DNA from: Physcia stellaris
Lineage: Eukaryota; Ascomycota; Lecanoromycetes; Caliciales; Physciaceae
DNA: 64,000 bases
Assembly (NCBI GenBank): GCA_018902385.1
Contig: JABSSW010000026.1
Location: 496,001 to 560,000 of the forward strand
Direction of reading: 5' to 3'
The notes below the pieces were generated by a model. It was not told the DNA's origin. It saw nothing but the letters and a program-made list of their open reading frames with translations, and ran no database searches. Numbering within the stretch: position 1 is the first letter of the stretch; each line of letters begins with the position of its first letter. A program made the translations under genes and the position numbers. Below, in pieces: positions 1 to 10,745 of this stretch.

Positions 1-247
1 AACTTTGACTTGATCGGAGTCAATGTTTCAGTCATACAGACAAAGACAAAGAAACGCGGATGCTTGCACATACGTTTGTTAACACTCTGGAGCTCTAGCA
101 TTCGACAATACATTTTCTTCGCCTAAGAGAAGACTGAAAGACAAGGCTCGATCAAAATGTCTTAAGCATACATCAACATCATTTCACCCCTTCTTTTTAT
201 ACACCTATCCAAACCACCATCCGGATCTCATTAGCCACCAACTTCAT
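1..247. other. 3' flank of the first gene, no gene seen
   Basis: AT-moderate sequence downstream of the minus-strand gene that ends at 248. No open frame or repeat was recognised. It is probably the 3' untranslated region and spacer. Confidence 0.4.
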
Positions 248-1106
248 CTACTCTCTAAGTCCTTCAATACCCTTCGCACCAGCCACTTCCCTCCACGTCA
301 GGCTCCTCCCACGCTCTTTCTCAACAATCTCGTCCATCGACATCACCCCCTGCCCTCGAACAAGCCCCGGCGAGCCGCGTACAGAAGTGTTAACTCTGGA
401 CGGGGATGAGTAACCACTAGCCAGAATTTGCTCGTACGTTTCTTCTGTCATGTTCGCCATAACAGCATTCTCACACTTCTCAAAGACCTTCTGCGAGGAA
501 TACCACTCATCGCCCCGCTTCTCGATATCCAATTTATTGATATAGTCATTGAAGCGCGGGAGATCGAAGCGGTACTCGTCGATCTGCCGGATACCGTCCA
601 GGGAAACCTCCCCGGTCAGGACTGCGAGCGCTGCGACTAGCAAGGGCGGTGGGACGCTGGTGTTTTCGAAGAGAAGGCGCGAGTCGCAGGTTTCGCCTGA
701 GTCGGTGTGGTAGATGAAGTGTGCGGGCTCTTGCTTCAGGAAACTTGAGTCGGGCGTTGAGGGAAATGGTTTCGAGTCGTCTGTTCCCCGACTGTAGAAT
801 GAGGAGGGGGATAGTGCGGCTACTCTGCTTGGTGGACGAGATATGGGAGTGGAATCTAGCTCGGGAATAGGTAACTGTGCTGGTTGAGGCGGAGGGGTAG
901 ATGGTCTCAAGTCGCTTGGCTCAAGACCTGGGTTAGGAGGAGATGCCGTTTCTAAAATCGGAGTCAAGGGATGGGACTGAGTTTGCTTGGAGCCTTCTCC
1001 TGCTTTGGGGGAAGGCAAGTGGGCAAGCTTCGATTATTGCCTCGTCTAGGTGTATGATGGGGCCGTCAAAGTGCTCTGTGAATTTGCTGGTGCGGTAGGC
1101 TGGCAT
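248..1106 (-). CDS. Unknown SKFTEH-family protein, copy A (frame interrupted once)
   Basis: Function unknown. The protein starts MPAYRTSKFTEHFD, nearly the same as the start of the gene at 46726-47631 (MPVYRKSKFTEHID), so I take the ATG at 1106. The second conserved block is FIYHTDSGETCDSRLLFEN followed by a hydrophobic PPLLVAALAVLTG, matching FIFHSASYSCDTNLLFES in the paralogue; a later block reads FEKCENAV against WERCENVV. The middle is Pro/Ser-rich and low complexity. No signal peptide or membrane segment stands out. The N-terminal block and the body lie in different frames. They would join if the five-base G run at 1007-1011 (plus strand) were one base shorter, so this is either a homopolymer sequencing error or a real frameshift. 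Intact length would be about 285 residues. The paralogy is well supported; the function is not known. Confidence 0.7.
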
Positions 1107-3797
1107 GACGTTCTTGTATGTTGGGTTTCGGGTCGAAGGCTTGGAGGTTTTCTGCTTTATTGAGTGCGAGCGAGAGAATTTTGCTTGAATGTTTCCCATA
1201 ATGCAAGGATAGGTCTTTGCTTTTGTAGTCATTTGAGGTAAGAATATATAGTTGGGGGTCTCTGCATAATGCCATTGTCCTTCTCATCACTCATCACAAA
1301 AATGATATCTCGAAAGATTACCACAATGTGTCTTAAGAACCCAACAATGAAAAAAAAGCCATTGTATGGCCATCACTCGTCATATTCTCCCACGAATCAT
1401 CACCAGCCCGCAATTAGAACCGGAGTATTGGACTATCCGACAATGAGATAATGGAGATATTCAGCTTACCCCTTTCACTGCCTCACCCTGCTTTCTCCCA
1501 GCCCTTCGATTCCTAGCAACTCTCACTAATCATCTCCCCAAGCGAGTTGGATGTAGGAAGTTGTGCAAATATGTGTTGGAGAATTACGAAGTGAAGATTG
1601 GAAGCGGTAATGACGACTGATCTGATCTTCCAACCCTTCCGCCTGTAGGAGTACTAATCATTTTATATAGATCTCCATAGTTTCCAAAATGTAGCAAGCC
1701 TACCTTTTTACGACAGCATGCCTTGGATGCCTGTACGATTGATTGCGTAAGCTTTTTTCGACGTACAGCGTAGCCAGTGTGTGTTAGTATCCGAGGCGCA
1801 TATGGCCGTTGGTCCTCTCAGGTGTCATGAAGATTTAGTCGGACATTGCTCCAGATTGATATCCTAGCCAAGTGACGTTAGCGATCGAACCCAGATTCTA
1901 GTCTGATCAGATAACATTTTCTTCGCCTGGGTTGTTCCTATTCAGGGCATCTAATCCTGCCGGAGAGAATTTCAATCCATGCAATTGCTATGAGTATATG
2001 TTCTCTAAATGCGACACGCTATGTCTCGAACGTGCCCCATGGATTCAGGGACTCAAAATGATTCGCTGGGAGGACCTCTCCATTAACAGCTTTGACCCGT
2101 TGAAATCAATGGTACAGAGTGGGTGATTTTGCAAGCCCTTTGGAAATACCACTACGCTCAGTTTCGAGCTGGCTGCCTTCTTTGTGATTCTTTCCTGCAA
2201 AAACCTTTTCTTTTGCGAAACATATCAGTTTTCATGTCTACCAAATGGCAAAAGGGGCAAATTTAGATCATCGAAGCTAAGAGAAAGCCACTGTAATTAT
2301 TGGAATCCTTCGAATAAAGGGAAAGGCGTAGTCTCCGAATAAGCATTTGGAGGAAGATCTAGTTTGAGGGAAAATCTAGTCATACCTTGTCCTGGAGATT
2401 TGGTTATCGCAATAGTAACCTAGACGACTCGTCTACCATGATGAAAGGCGAGATAGTGAGACAAAAGTACTCATGTAGTCCCGCAATGTTTGTTAGCTGC
2501 TAATATATAGTAGACAGATAGCTCTTAAAGGTAGCATCAAAGTCTATACCAAGGTTCGCCCAGAGGTCCATTTTGAGAAACGACCATCCGCAATTCAATT
2601 TGTCTTTCTCCAAAATGGGACCCTCCATGGTAACAAATGTTTCTGCATCCTGTCATATCGGCAGGGAGGGAATGCTCACTCCTCTAGACCTTCTCTTGAG
2701 ACTCTCATTAGCTATGGAAATATCTACCTGGTAGACCTGCGTTGTCCCTCAAATCAAACACACATGGATTGACAACTACCAATGTTGAACGCGCCACCAA
2801 AATGATTGGGATATATTGGATTGTATAGAAAACTATTCAGTAAGAGGAAGAAGATGAATGGCCTGGATATTTGTTGAATAAAGGAGAGGATAGAAAGTCA
2901 CCTACAATGAGTAAACAATTGCAGCGTTGTGTTTGATGTAGAAATTTTCGAATGCAATGGTGGAGGGCGGCACCTATCTCGGCGCCCGGAGGACGCCTAA
3001 TGATCAATGCTTGGGAGACTTCGCCCAGCAGCGTCCGACTTACCCGGAACATGGTTTGGGCAGCTTTGGGCCTATGTCTCACCTCAACCATTAACCGTGA
3101 GTGGGTTCCATACCAGTGCACGGGTGTAGCCCGCAAACACCGCCAGAAGCTGCAGACATGCTCGACATTATACCTTCGCGTGTGTTAAGCATGTCAAGTA
3201 TGAAAGACCATGAAAGACCAAGACCCATTTCCTAGCAGCCGGATGCCATTGAAGTCCATCGAAGAGGTTGTGTGGAATTTTTCTTCGCCGTGTGAGTTGC
3301 GCTACGATCTCCATTCTCGTTCCACCGAAGGCGCTCTGTCAGAAGCGTTCGTGGAACACCCTCTATACCGTATCCGGCTTTTCTCTTCCTGATTCCATGT
3401 GCTGCCTCCATTCAGGCTTTTCGAAGTCGTCAACAGAAGCTGCGCAAGAGATCCTCCACCTGTCGTCTTCTCTGTCCTTGTGATGCCAAAAGTCATTGCG
3501 CGCATTCTACCTCATTGTAGGATTCGAGATCGCTCTATGCATCCCCCGTCTCATTGATGGTATAGGGCTCATTGATGCTAGATATTTGCATAGAGTATTG
3601 GCTCTTGGCCTGGACCTTACGACCTCCACAAATAGCGTGCTGTGACGGTCACTTATTGCTACTTTGGTGTTGTCCTTTCGTCCATATCCTTAGCTTTTGC
3701 GACTAATGAAGTCCAACCGATCACAGCCCACAGGTAGTTGCGATGGACGCATTGGTGGTGACATAAGAGAAGCTTGTCCATCGATCAGAAGAGAATT
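1107..3797. other. Long spacer with no convincing gene
   Basis: About 2.7 kb upstream of the SKFTEH gene. It holds only short open frames. The stretch 2950-3480 has several 60-100 residue frames on both strands and could be a decayed gene, but no family was recognised and no start, splice or domain evidence supports one. Nothing else is visible. Confidence 0.4.
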
Positions 3798-4121
3798 CCG
3801 ATGTGCAGAACTCTTGCTAATGCTTGGCACTCGTAGATCTTTTTTACCCCGAATTCGTCACCAAGATTACATGTGAAACCTAACCCTGAGATCGAAATAA
3901 CCTGGCATTTGACGATGTCAAATTTTCAATTCGATCAATACGTTGCTGTTGAACATTATTCCAACGTTGTTAGCATTGTGTCGATCATATCATCACACAA
4001 ACGTGTTTAAATAACTGATTATATAGTGTTGACGTTGAATTATATCGATTGAAAACTTTGAATGTGTTGGGGTAAAAAAGATTTACAAGTGCCAAGCATT
4101 AGCAAGAGTTCTGCACATCGG
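3798..4121. mobile_element. MITE-like element with about 50-bp terminal inverted repeats
   Basis: The left end begins CCGATGTGCAGAACTCTTGC and the right end is its reverse complement, ending GAGTTCTGCACATCGG. The arms (about 3798-3850 and 4068-4121) match over about 50 bases with a few transitions. A second inner inverted match (TTTTCAATTCGAT near 3916 against ATCGATTGAAAA near 4041) extends the fold-back. The interior has no open frame, so it looks like a non-autonomous DNA transposon of about 324 bp. No clear target-site duplication was found, so the superfamily is unassigned. Confidence 0.7.
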
Positions 4122-4551
4122 TAAAGATTGGGTCCCGGGCCGATCACCCGCTTAGGGCAGACTTGGCGTGCCAAGACATTGCCTCGTCCACCGAGAACTT
4201 TTGGTAAATATTTGCTACATCATACCAGGCTTAACATGCCTTAATGCATTTTCCGCATGATCTCTCACTTCCAGCGGCTTCCTGACTAGTACTGACCGAA
4301 GTCTATCTACATATCATTCTCCGAGGAGAGCTGGCCAAAGTATGCTCTTAGCTCCAAAATGATCAAGCACACACTGCCAGATATTAAGACTTTCTAAGTG
4401 TAGCCAATAGACTCTCGGCACAGAATTTCATGTCAAAACTTAAATAAACAAATGCAAGCATGTCAATCTATCTTGAGTACTAACAAAGAAGCAAGCTCCA
4501 GCAAGCCTTACAAGTTACCACAATCGCAAACACTCCGTACCGATACCGCCT
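4122..4551. other. Spacer, nothing recognised
   Basis: Between the fold-back element and the stop of the minus-strand gene at 4552. It is probably partly 3' untranslated sequence of that gene. Confidence 0.4.
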
Positions 4552-5922
4552 CTACATTTCCTTCTCAGGGTCCAAATTAAACCCTTTGATCATCCCCAAT
4601 ATGCTCTTATACAACTTAGCTACATTCTCTGCGGCCTTAGGATGACCATTCTCCTTTGCCAGTACAGCGCTGATCCGGAAGTACGCTTCTTGCTCTTCTA
4701 AGGCCCACTCCATATCCTCCACAGCATGAACATGGAACTTTTTATCTATTTTCTCCGGTTTAGCGACAACAGGAACGTGGACTCTTCTCAGAATCCCCTC
4801 TAACTTCCTTATTGCATCTTTGACTTTAGAATACAGCTCAGCCTGATATTCTTTTGAGGATTCAGAGCGCGACTCCACCATAGCAGACCAGTGCGTGAGA
4901 ACGAATCTAGCCGTGTTCGTGTGGAGCACCAAGCGGAACGCAAAAGCTTTGTCCAAGATCTCAAGATCAGGCACTTCGCCATCGGTCTCCTTCTCCTCTT
5001 GCGTGACCTGCTTTTCTCGAATAATCCCGCTACCCAGCTTGACATCGAGCATGTCGCTGAGCTCGAGGTATTGCTCAATAAAGATTCGAGGGGCCCAGGA
5101 AAAACTGACACCATCATCCTTTACGTCTGTATACCAAGGGCTAGTCAAAGGATGGCGCTCCTCATTGCTGAAGAACGGCTTGCAGATAAACAGGTCCCGA
5201 TTTATGTCGTATACGACGGCCCACCCCTCCTTCTCGCCAAATCTTGACGTTTGCAGGCTGTCAACCATGCTAACAAGAACCATAAGAGGGCGTGACTTGC
5301 CGGAAGGAGCTTGAAAGGTGAGCATGTTGATCATTGCCTGTCGCTTCTCAGCGGTTTTGAGTCCTGTAAAGAGGGTGTTGAAAACCACTGGCTCTAAACA
5401 TCCATGCTTGCACCATTCGCGAAGTCGTCTGTAAAGATAGCGCTCCCTCAAGTCCTGATTACACTTATCCTCGTCGCCGTCTGGGGCTGAGATCTTTGAT
5501 TCTCCCCTCTTAGACTTGACTTTCTCAATTTGGGCCTTCAAGGCGATATCCATCAAGGGCCAAAATTCCTTCCAAATATCCTCGTAATCACCTTCCTTTG
5601 AGCTGCCTTTGTCTTTCACAAGCGCTTGAACTTCGCTCCGATGCTGCGGCTTTGAGTCGTCTACGTCAGCCCACAGCATGCGGCCAGATACAGCGAAATC
5701 GTAGCATGGAGTCTGTCTTCCTATGGTTTTGCTGAGGAGTTCGTCGAAGTAAATTACACATTCTGGAGATCCGTCAGGGCTCTGTAGTATACCATCATTA
5801 TTTCCATCGTCGATCTGTCGGCGAACCAATTTCTCGGACATCCCGACCACCGCGTAATCGTCATCTGTGGCATAGAACTCGTGGTCTGGGACAAACCAGC
5901 GGGTCGCGGTTGGGCAGGACAT
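4552..5922 (-). CDS. Unknown 456-residue protein, divergent paralogue 1
   Basis: A single uninterrupted frame of 456 residues starting MSCPTATRWFVPDHEFYA. I do not recognise the family. It is clearly related to the divergent neighbour at 6864-8072, which starts MPCDTAKRWFVPDQEDYA. Other shared blocks are WADVDDSK against YADVDDTK, RPLMVLVSMVDSLQT against RPVMLLICMIDTHQT, HPLTSPWYTDVKDDGVS against HPLTQPWTSNVPDDGIS, and the C-terminal KSILGMIKGFNLDP against ERIMKLIKDFNADP. There is no signal peptide or membrane segment, so it is probably cytosolic or nuclear. An acidic and lysine-rich insert (about residues 135-165) makes it longer than its neighbour. No intron is needed. The head-to-head pair with a spacer of about 940 bases suggests a tandem duplication with inversion. 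The coding call is firm; the role is unknown. Confidence 0.85.
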   Translation of the reverse strand: MSCPTATRWFVPDHEFYATDDDYAVVGMSEKLVRRQIDDGNNDGILQSPDGSPECVIYFDELLSKTIGRQTPCYDFAVSGRMLWADVDDSKPQHRSEVQALVKDKGSSKEGDYEDIWKEFWPLMDIALKAQIEKVKSKRGESKISAPDGDEDKCNQDLRERYLYRRLREWCKHGCLEPVVFNTLFTGLKTAEKRQAMINMLTFQAPSGKSRPLMVLVSMVDSLQTSRFGEKEGWAVVYDINRDLFICKPFFSNEERHPLTSPWYTDVKDDGVSFSWAPRIFIEQYLELSDMLDVKLGSGIIREKQVTQEEKETDGEVPDLEILDKAFAFRLVLHTNTARFVLTHWSAMVESRSESSKEYQAELYSKVKDAIRKLEGILRRVHVPVVAKPEKIDKKFHVHAVEDMEWALEEQEAYFRISAVLAKENGHPKAAENVAKLYKSILGMIKGFNLDPEKEM

Positions 5923-6863
5923 GGCTCGTTATCGTGAGTAAAAGACTTTGTTAAAGTTGATATTGTTGAAAGAGTAGCTGAGGATTTTATGGTCTCGCGT
6001 GGAAGTTGCTCGATGCAGTGGTGCTGAATGGAGATGAAGGTTTTAGTTAGGTACATGAAAGAAAGTTTGGGTGCAGGAGATGTCCAGGTATTTATATTAC
6101 TCTATTGTATGGCAAAGACTCATCAAGGAAGAGAGCTAACAATTTTCAGTCCTTACTGCAAGACTCAGTGTGGAAAGAGCCATTAGTTAAGTCATTGCTT
6201 CTACCAGTGACTCAAATAAAGGCATAAATAATCAGCCGCATACTATTGTGATACTGTTTGTGAAAATTCACATACAAGATTGGTCACTACAGCTCTGACT
6301 TTGAAGCAAAGTATCAAGATCATAGATGACGCGAAGTGATCACCTGCAATTGATATCAGCAAGACCAAGGCATTGCATCTTCGAGCATCCTCAATGTACT
6401 TCAAGTGATTGTTCCCACTTCTACGTCTTACGCTTTATAGTACATAGGAATATCGTATCGTTGTACTTGGAAGGATTGCAACTTCAAAAACTAGAGCAAG
6501 CTATCCAACTAAGCCCCTTCGAAATATTGAGTCAAGGATTTACCTGTCATAATCAGTCGCTGAGTTTGACTACAAGTCTGTATGGAACTAGAAGAGGTTG
6601 TTGGGGAAGTCACAGATCATGAGTGACCCACCGATGGACCCTTGCTGTTCCTATTTGGGCACGAGGAAGAGCTGTGATGCGATCAAAGTCATTCACCCAC
6701 TGTAGCTGGCAACAGCTTCACGACAAAATTAACATAGCAACATCTCTCGAATATCTCTGCAAACTAGAACTGTAGAACAAGAAACCATTACTGCTAGCTG
6801 AACATCAAGCCTTTGTCTACACAAGGAAGGAAGTCTACTACCGTCCTAAAAAAAAACCAAAGC
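5923..6863. promoter_or_regulatory. Shared divergent upstream region of the paralogue pair
   Basis: About 940 bases between two head-to-head starts (5922 minus, 6864 plus). No coding frame is convincing. A bidirectional promoter or two separate promoters could lie here; no motif was identified with confidence. Confidence 0.4.
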
Positions 6864-8072
6864 ATGCCTTGCGACACAGCAAAACGTTGGTTTGTGCCAG
6901 ACCAAGAAGACTATGCGCTCGTAAACATCCCAGAAGCCGAGGTACGAGCGAACATCAACCAATACGACAATGCAATTCGTGGTCTCCCTGCCAGGGAGCA
7001 GTATTTCTCTCACTACCTAAAGAATGGCGGTGGGGCTCTTTATAATGAAATATTTTCTCCGAGCAGTTGCCCGTTAATATATGCAGACGTGGACGATACG
7101 AAGCATGAGCACAAGCAAATGCTCAGAGAGAAAGCTATCCAAGAGGACCTGTGCCAGCCTAACGCAGATTTTGCCTCTCTTCGTGAGAAATTCATAACAG
7201 CGCTGGTCGACGGCCACGAACCTAATCCCTGTGACGATCCAACACGCGAATCAGAAGGAGAACTAAGAGCTCATTACACAAGCCGCTTCGACGCTTACAT
7301 CTTGAATTCCAACGTCGTCGAAGATGACACAGCGAGGCTTCTCTTCGAGCTAGACTCGGCTCAGGATCAGCAACACCTCCTGGAGATGATCAGCGGCCAG
7401 CACCTCAAGAAAACTGCGCGCCCCGTTATGCTACTGATCTGCATGATCGATACCCACCAAACAACCACATATGGCTGCACCGAGGGCTACGCTGCCGCCA
7501 TCGACGTCCCGAAAAACCTCCTCATCATCAGACCCTTCCGTAGCGACAAGGATACTCACCCCCTTACCCAGCCCTGGACCAGCAATGTTCCCGACGACGG
7601 TATTAGTATCGCATGCTCGAGTTCCTCCTTTGTTTCTGCCTATACCGTCATGGCCTCGAACCTGGAGAACGAACACGACGACTTCAAGCTGATGGTCTAC
7701 TCCCAAGTAATCCAGTATTTCCTGAAGGGTTGGAACCACATCTTCAATTTCTATTTCTTGAAACCGGAAAGCGCTGCCAAGGTGCGGACACAGGTCGAAG
7801 AAGCAGACGCCAAGGTCTGGGAAAGGTTGAGTCGTACACCCTTTCCGGTCAAGGCGAAGGAATGGCTTCTCCCGCCTGGGGGACTTGTGGGCTTTAGGGA
7901 CCTGCAGCAGGTTCTCGAGTGTATGGAACCTGAGTTGAGGAAGGAGGCTGTTAAGGCGAAGAGTGATGGAGATGATCAGGTTGCGGAGAATGCGGCGATG
8001 GTCTTTGAGCGGATTATGAAGCTGATAAAAGACTTCAATGCAGATCCGAGTGGGGAGGCTGTGATGGAATAG
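6864..8072 (+). CDS. Unknown 402-residue protein, divergent paralogue 2
   Basis: An open frame continues upstream to 6813 with a TTG, but the first ATG is at 6864. Starting there gives MPCDTAKRWFVPDQEDYA, which aligns with the first residues of the divergent neighbour, so that start is chosen. The protein has 402 residues, no signal peptide, no obvious membrane helix and no intron. Conserved blocks shared with the neighbour include YADVDDTK, RPVMLLICMIDTHQT and HPLTQPWTSNVPDDGIS. Between these blocks the two proteins have diverged considerably, so the duplication is not recent. The family is not recognised, and the conserved Asp pairs (DVDD and PDDG) are not proof of an enzyme. Confidence 0.85.
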   Translation: MPCDTAKRWFVPDQEDYALVNIPEAEVRANINQYDNAIRGLPAREQYFSHYLKNGGGALYNEIFSPSSCPLIYADVDDTKHEHKQMLREKAIQEDLCQPNADFASLREKFITALVDGHEPNPCDDPTRESEGELRAHYTSRFDAYILNSNVVEDDTARLLFELDSAQDQQHLLEMISGQHLKKTARPVMLLICMIDTHQTTTYGCTEGYAAAIDVPKNLLIIRPFRSDKDTHPLTQPWTSNVPDDGISIACSSSSFVSAYTVMASNLENEHDDFKLMVYSQVIQYFLKGWNHIFNFYFLKPESAAKVRTQVEEADAKVWERLSRTPFPVKAKEWLLPPGGLVGFRDLQQVLECMEPELRKEAVKAKSDGDDQVAENAAMVFERIMKLIKDFNADPSGEAVME

Positions 8073-8719
8073 GATGCTCGTGCTTGTCGTGAGCCGGAGT
8101 GGTCGAGGGTTTTCTTCAGGAGTTACTCGACCTCACCACTTGTATGTATATTTAATCTCAAGGATAGGATGGGGAGATTGAAATGAGTACAGTACTATGC
8201 CTAGCTACTTGATTACGAACATCTGATTGACAATTTCTAAATCGGGCAAATTCTAGTGTTTTGATAGACTTTCATTGAACGTATCCAATCCTCATCACAG
8301 GCACTTGAAATGAATGAAGGTTTAGATTATCAAATCAACGAATTAAAACAATGGTTTCGTGAAACCAAGCGGTGAATCAAATCATCACCACAAATCACTT
8401 CCTGCTCTTCATCTCCTGAGCCTGATGATGTTGCCCGCTTGTGGAGCGACGACATAATTGTACTACCAGTGAGTTGATTGCTCCATCTAGAAAATAGGGG
8501 GTGAATTGATTGATCCCTTACCGTCACGCAACTAGGAGAAGGAATGCAACCTTGTTACCTGACGAAGTCATCTGAGGTCAGATCGGGTGTGAATTTACGG
8601 TACACTTTCCAATGAATTTTGCTAGCTCATGCTAGTAACATGATTTTTTCAGCCTCTTAACGTAGGTTGCGTCGCTTTACCCCAAGATCTGGATGTGCCC
8701 AAGGTAATAATTCAGATGT
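8073..8719. other. Spacer between convergent genes, nothing recognised
   Basis: This lies between the stop at 8072 and the 3' hairpin of the minus-strand nucleoside hydrolase. It contains only short open frames without support. Confidence 0.4.
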
Positions 8720-8750
8720 CCCGGGATCATTCCCAAGAGATGATCCCGGG
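8720..8750 (-). terminator. Perfect 11-bp hairpin just past the nucleoside hydrolase stop
   Basis: CCCGGGATCAT and ATGATCCCGGG form an 11-base perfect stem around a 9-base loop, 18 bases beyond the stop of the nucleoside hydrolase gene. It would sit in that gene's 3' untranslated region. A role in RNA 3'-end formation or stability is inference. Confidence 0.45.
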
Positions 8751-8768
8751 GCTATTGAAGGATACTGT

Positions 8769-10362
8769 CTATCTGCCAAAAATAGCGTCTAACATGAACG
8801 GAGCCAAACTCTTGTCACCTGGCGTTCCAACGCACCGATCTATTCTGTTGCCTCTGGATCTACTAAGCCACCCACCGGTGTCGCCTGGAACATCCCCCCC
8901 TTCGCCATCATCGTCACGTGTTCTACGGTCCCTTCTGTCAACCACGCACATTCCTCTTGTCCATTGCCCCGCAGTCTCAATACGAATATCTTCAGCTGTT
9001 TTGAGCTGCCACAACGACGCTTGACTCCTACTTGTCAAAGCATACCATACGCAAAGGGGATCATGTAGACTCAGGGATGCACCGCCTCCTTCATGGCCAT
9101 GATGCAGGCTTTCTATTTTTTGGAATGTTGGACCAAGGAATCCTTGCGCCCAGTCGGCCAATGGACTGCCTTCGTTGACAAGACCTGCGGTTTTCTTTTC
9201 AAAATCGTCTCTTCGAAGCGAGTGGCGAGTCGTTATATCGAGTGGGAACAAAACCAGATTTAGCCGACGATGTTCAAGCTCATCTGTTGGTGGATAAGGT
9301 GGTAGGAAATGCCTGTTCGACGGAGACCCTGGGTGACTTGGTGGTGTTGGAGGCATGGTGCTTGCTGGTGTGGGAGATGAGAGCAAAGACACGAGCAGCA
9401 GCGGTAGGATCTGCTAAAACGTTGAATTCTCCGACTGGCGTGATATTCCCCGGTTCTGCGATCGCGCCACCCATAACCAAGACGCTTTTTGCACGGAGAA
9501 AAGTCAGTGGTGACCGCGAGGCTGCAAGAGCTAGGTTTGTTAATGGGCCAATGGCTATGATGTCGATTGTGCCTGGCGGATTGTCTTCGAGTATTTTGAG
9601 TATCTCTAGATGAGCGGATCGTGTTGATGCTTTGAAAAGCGGTTGTGGCGACGTAAGGTCGACTTCAGAAACTCTAGTAGCGCTAGATGTGAGCAGGCTG
9701 TCCGCAGGCGGGCGCTCAAATAATGTCTTCCAAGTGTGCTCTGGACTCGTATGGTGAGGATGCTAAATATAGATTAGTGCAAGTTGAGGCACGGAGAGAG
9801 GTATAACCGATCGAAGGAATCTAGGGTGCCCGAACTGTAGTATGAACACCTCCTAGGCCATCAATTCCATCTACTTTTTTCGGCCCTGTCAGCGCCTGTC
9901 ACTCAGAGCTTCTGTTTTGGGAGCTCTTACGGAAGTAGTCAGCCATCACCATCTGATCCGCCAGTGGGGCGTCAGCCCCGATCGCAACCAGTGGCTTGGT
10001 CTTGCGAAGGCTTTCAAAGCCTTGAGGCCTTCCGTTGTCTTTACGCCAAGCTAGCTCCTTCTCGATAACATGGAACATGGAAACAACATTTCGAAGACAG
10101 CTGGACTTATGAGTAAATGATAGAGCCGCGTAAGAGGATGTCCACTACTTCTTGACTTCTACGTTACCAAATGTGAGAGAAAGTAGAAGGACCTCCAGGT
10201 CTCCTGGCAGAGCCGAGAACGCAAGCAACATAGCAAGCACATCATCAACGCCCTAGGTGAGTATTCAGTCTACTTTCATCGACCGCAGTGGAACAGAGCT
10301 GGAAAAGATAAGACTAGACATACCGGATCAGTGTCGATGATAACCTTGCTTCTGGAGGTCAT
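8769..10362 (-). CDS. Fungal nucleoside hydrolase (IUNH type), five exons, one probable frameshift
   Basis: Hydrolyses the N-glycosidic bond of ribonucleosides in salvage or catabolism. Exon 1 (10324-10362) encodes MTSRSKVIIDTDP and exon 2 starts GVDDVLAMLLAF, giving the metal-binding DTDPGVDD motif. Proposed introns are 10253-10323, 10101-10148, 9886-9930 and 9763-9835. They rebuild family landmarks: FGNVEVKNCLRNVVSMFHV, DGIDGLGGVHTT, and in exon 5 IAIGPLTNLALAA, VMGGAIAEPGNITPVGEFN and a late SLHDPLCVWYAL. The C-terminal IETAGQWTRGMCVVDRR is typical of fungal members. Exon phases agree up to exon 5, which carries one base too many. The frame changes near 9392, just after RVFAL, where no intron is possible. 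This is either a sequencing error or an inactivating frameshift. Expected length is about 450 residues. The donors of introns 2 (GTAGTG) and 4 (GTTCGG) are weak. Confidence 0.85.
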
Positions 10363-10745
10363 GATTCCCCGTTAAACAAATAATTAGCCCAGGTCAAGTT
10401 GTGGATGAGAAGGCGGCATGGACGAGTCTTGAGATGAAACCGGCCCTGTTCAAGGCAAGTAATGGGGATCTACATCATCCTCTTACTGGAGATGCGTAGG
10501 AGTGTGTGGAAAGAAATGCTATAATCGCTTTCGTTGCATTGAAAACGCCAAGACATTATTCTGGATTCGATCTAGCCGCCTGCTTACCTCATCATGACGC
10601 AATGTACATGCTCTAGGAGCTCCGTCCGGCGTTCAGAAGAAGAGAATTCCTGCACTTCTCAGCGACATCACCTTGGTAATCCGTTGCAAAATTCTGTGCA
10701 TTGAGCCCTCCCTATAAGCAGTCGAGCCTATTCTATATCCTCGAG
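10363..10745. promoter_or_regulatory. Divergent upstream region of nucleoside hydrolase and the 10746 gene
   Basis: A 383-base spacer between two head-to-head starts. It must hold both promoters. No specific motif was identified. Confidence 0.4.

Noticed and set aside
2837-3505. Cluster of short frames as a gene
   Set aside because: Frames overlap on both strands, none shows family motifs or clear splice sites.
6813-6863. Upstream extension of the 6864 gene to a TTG at 6813
   Set aside because: The first ATG at 6864 aligns with the start of the paralogue, and nuclear fungal genes normally start with ATG.
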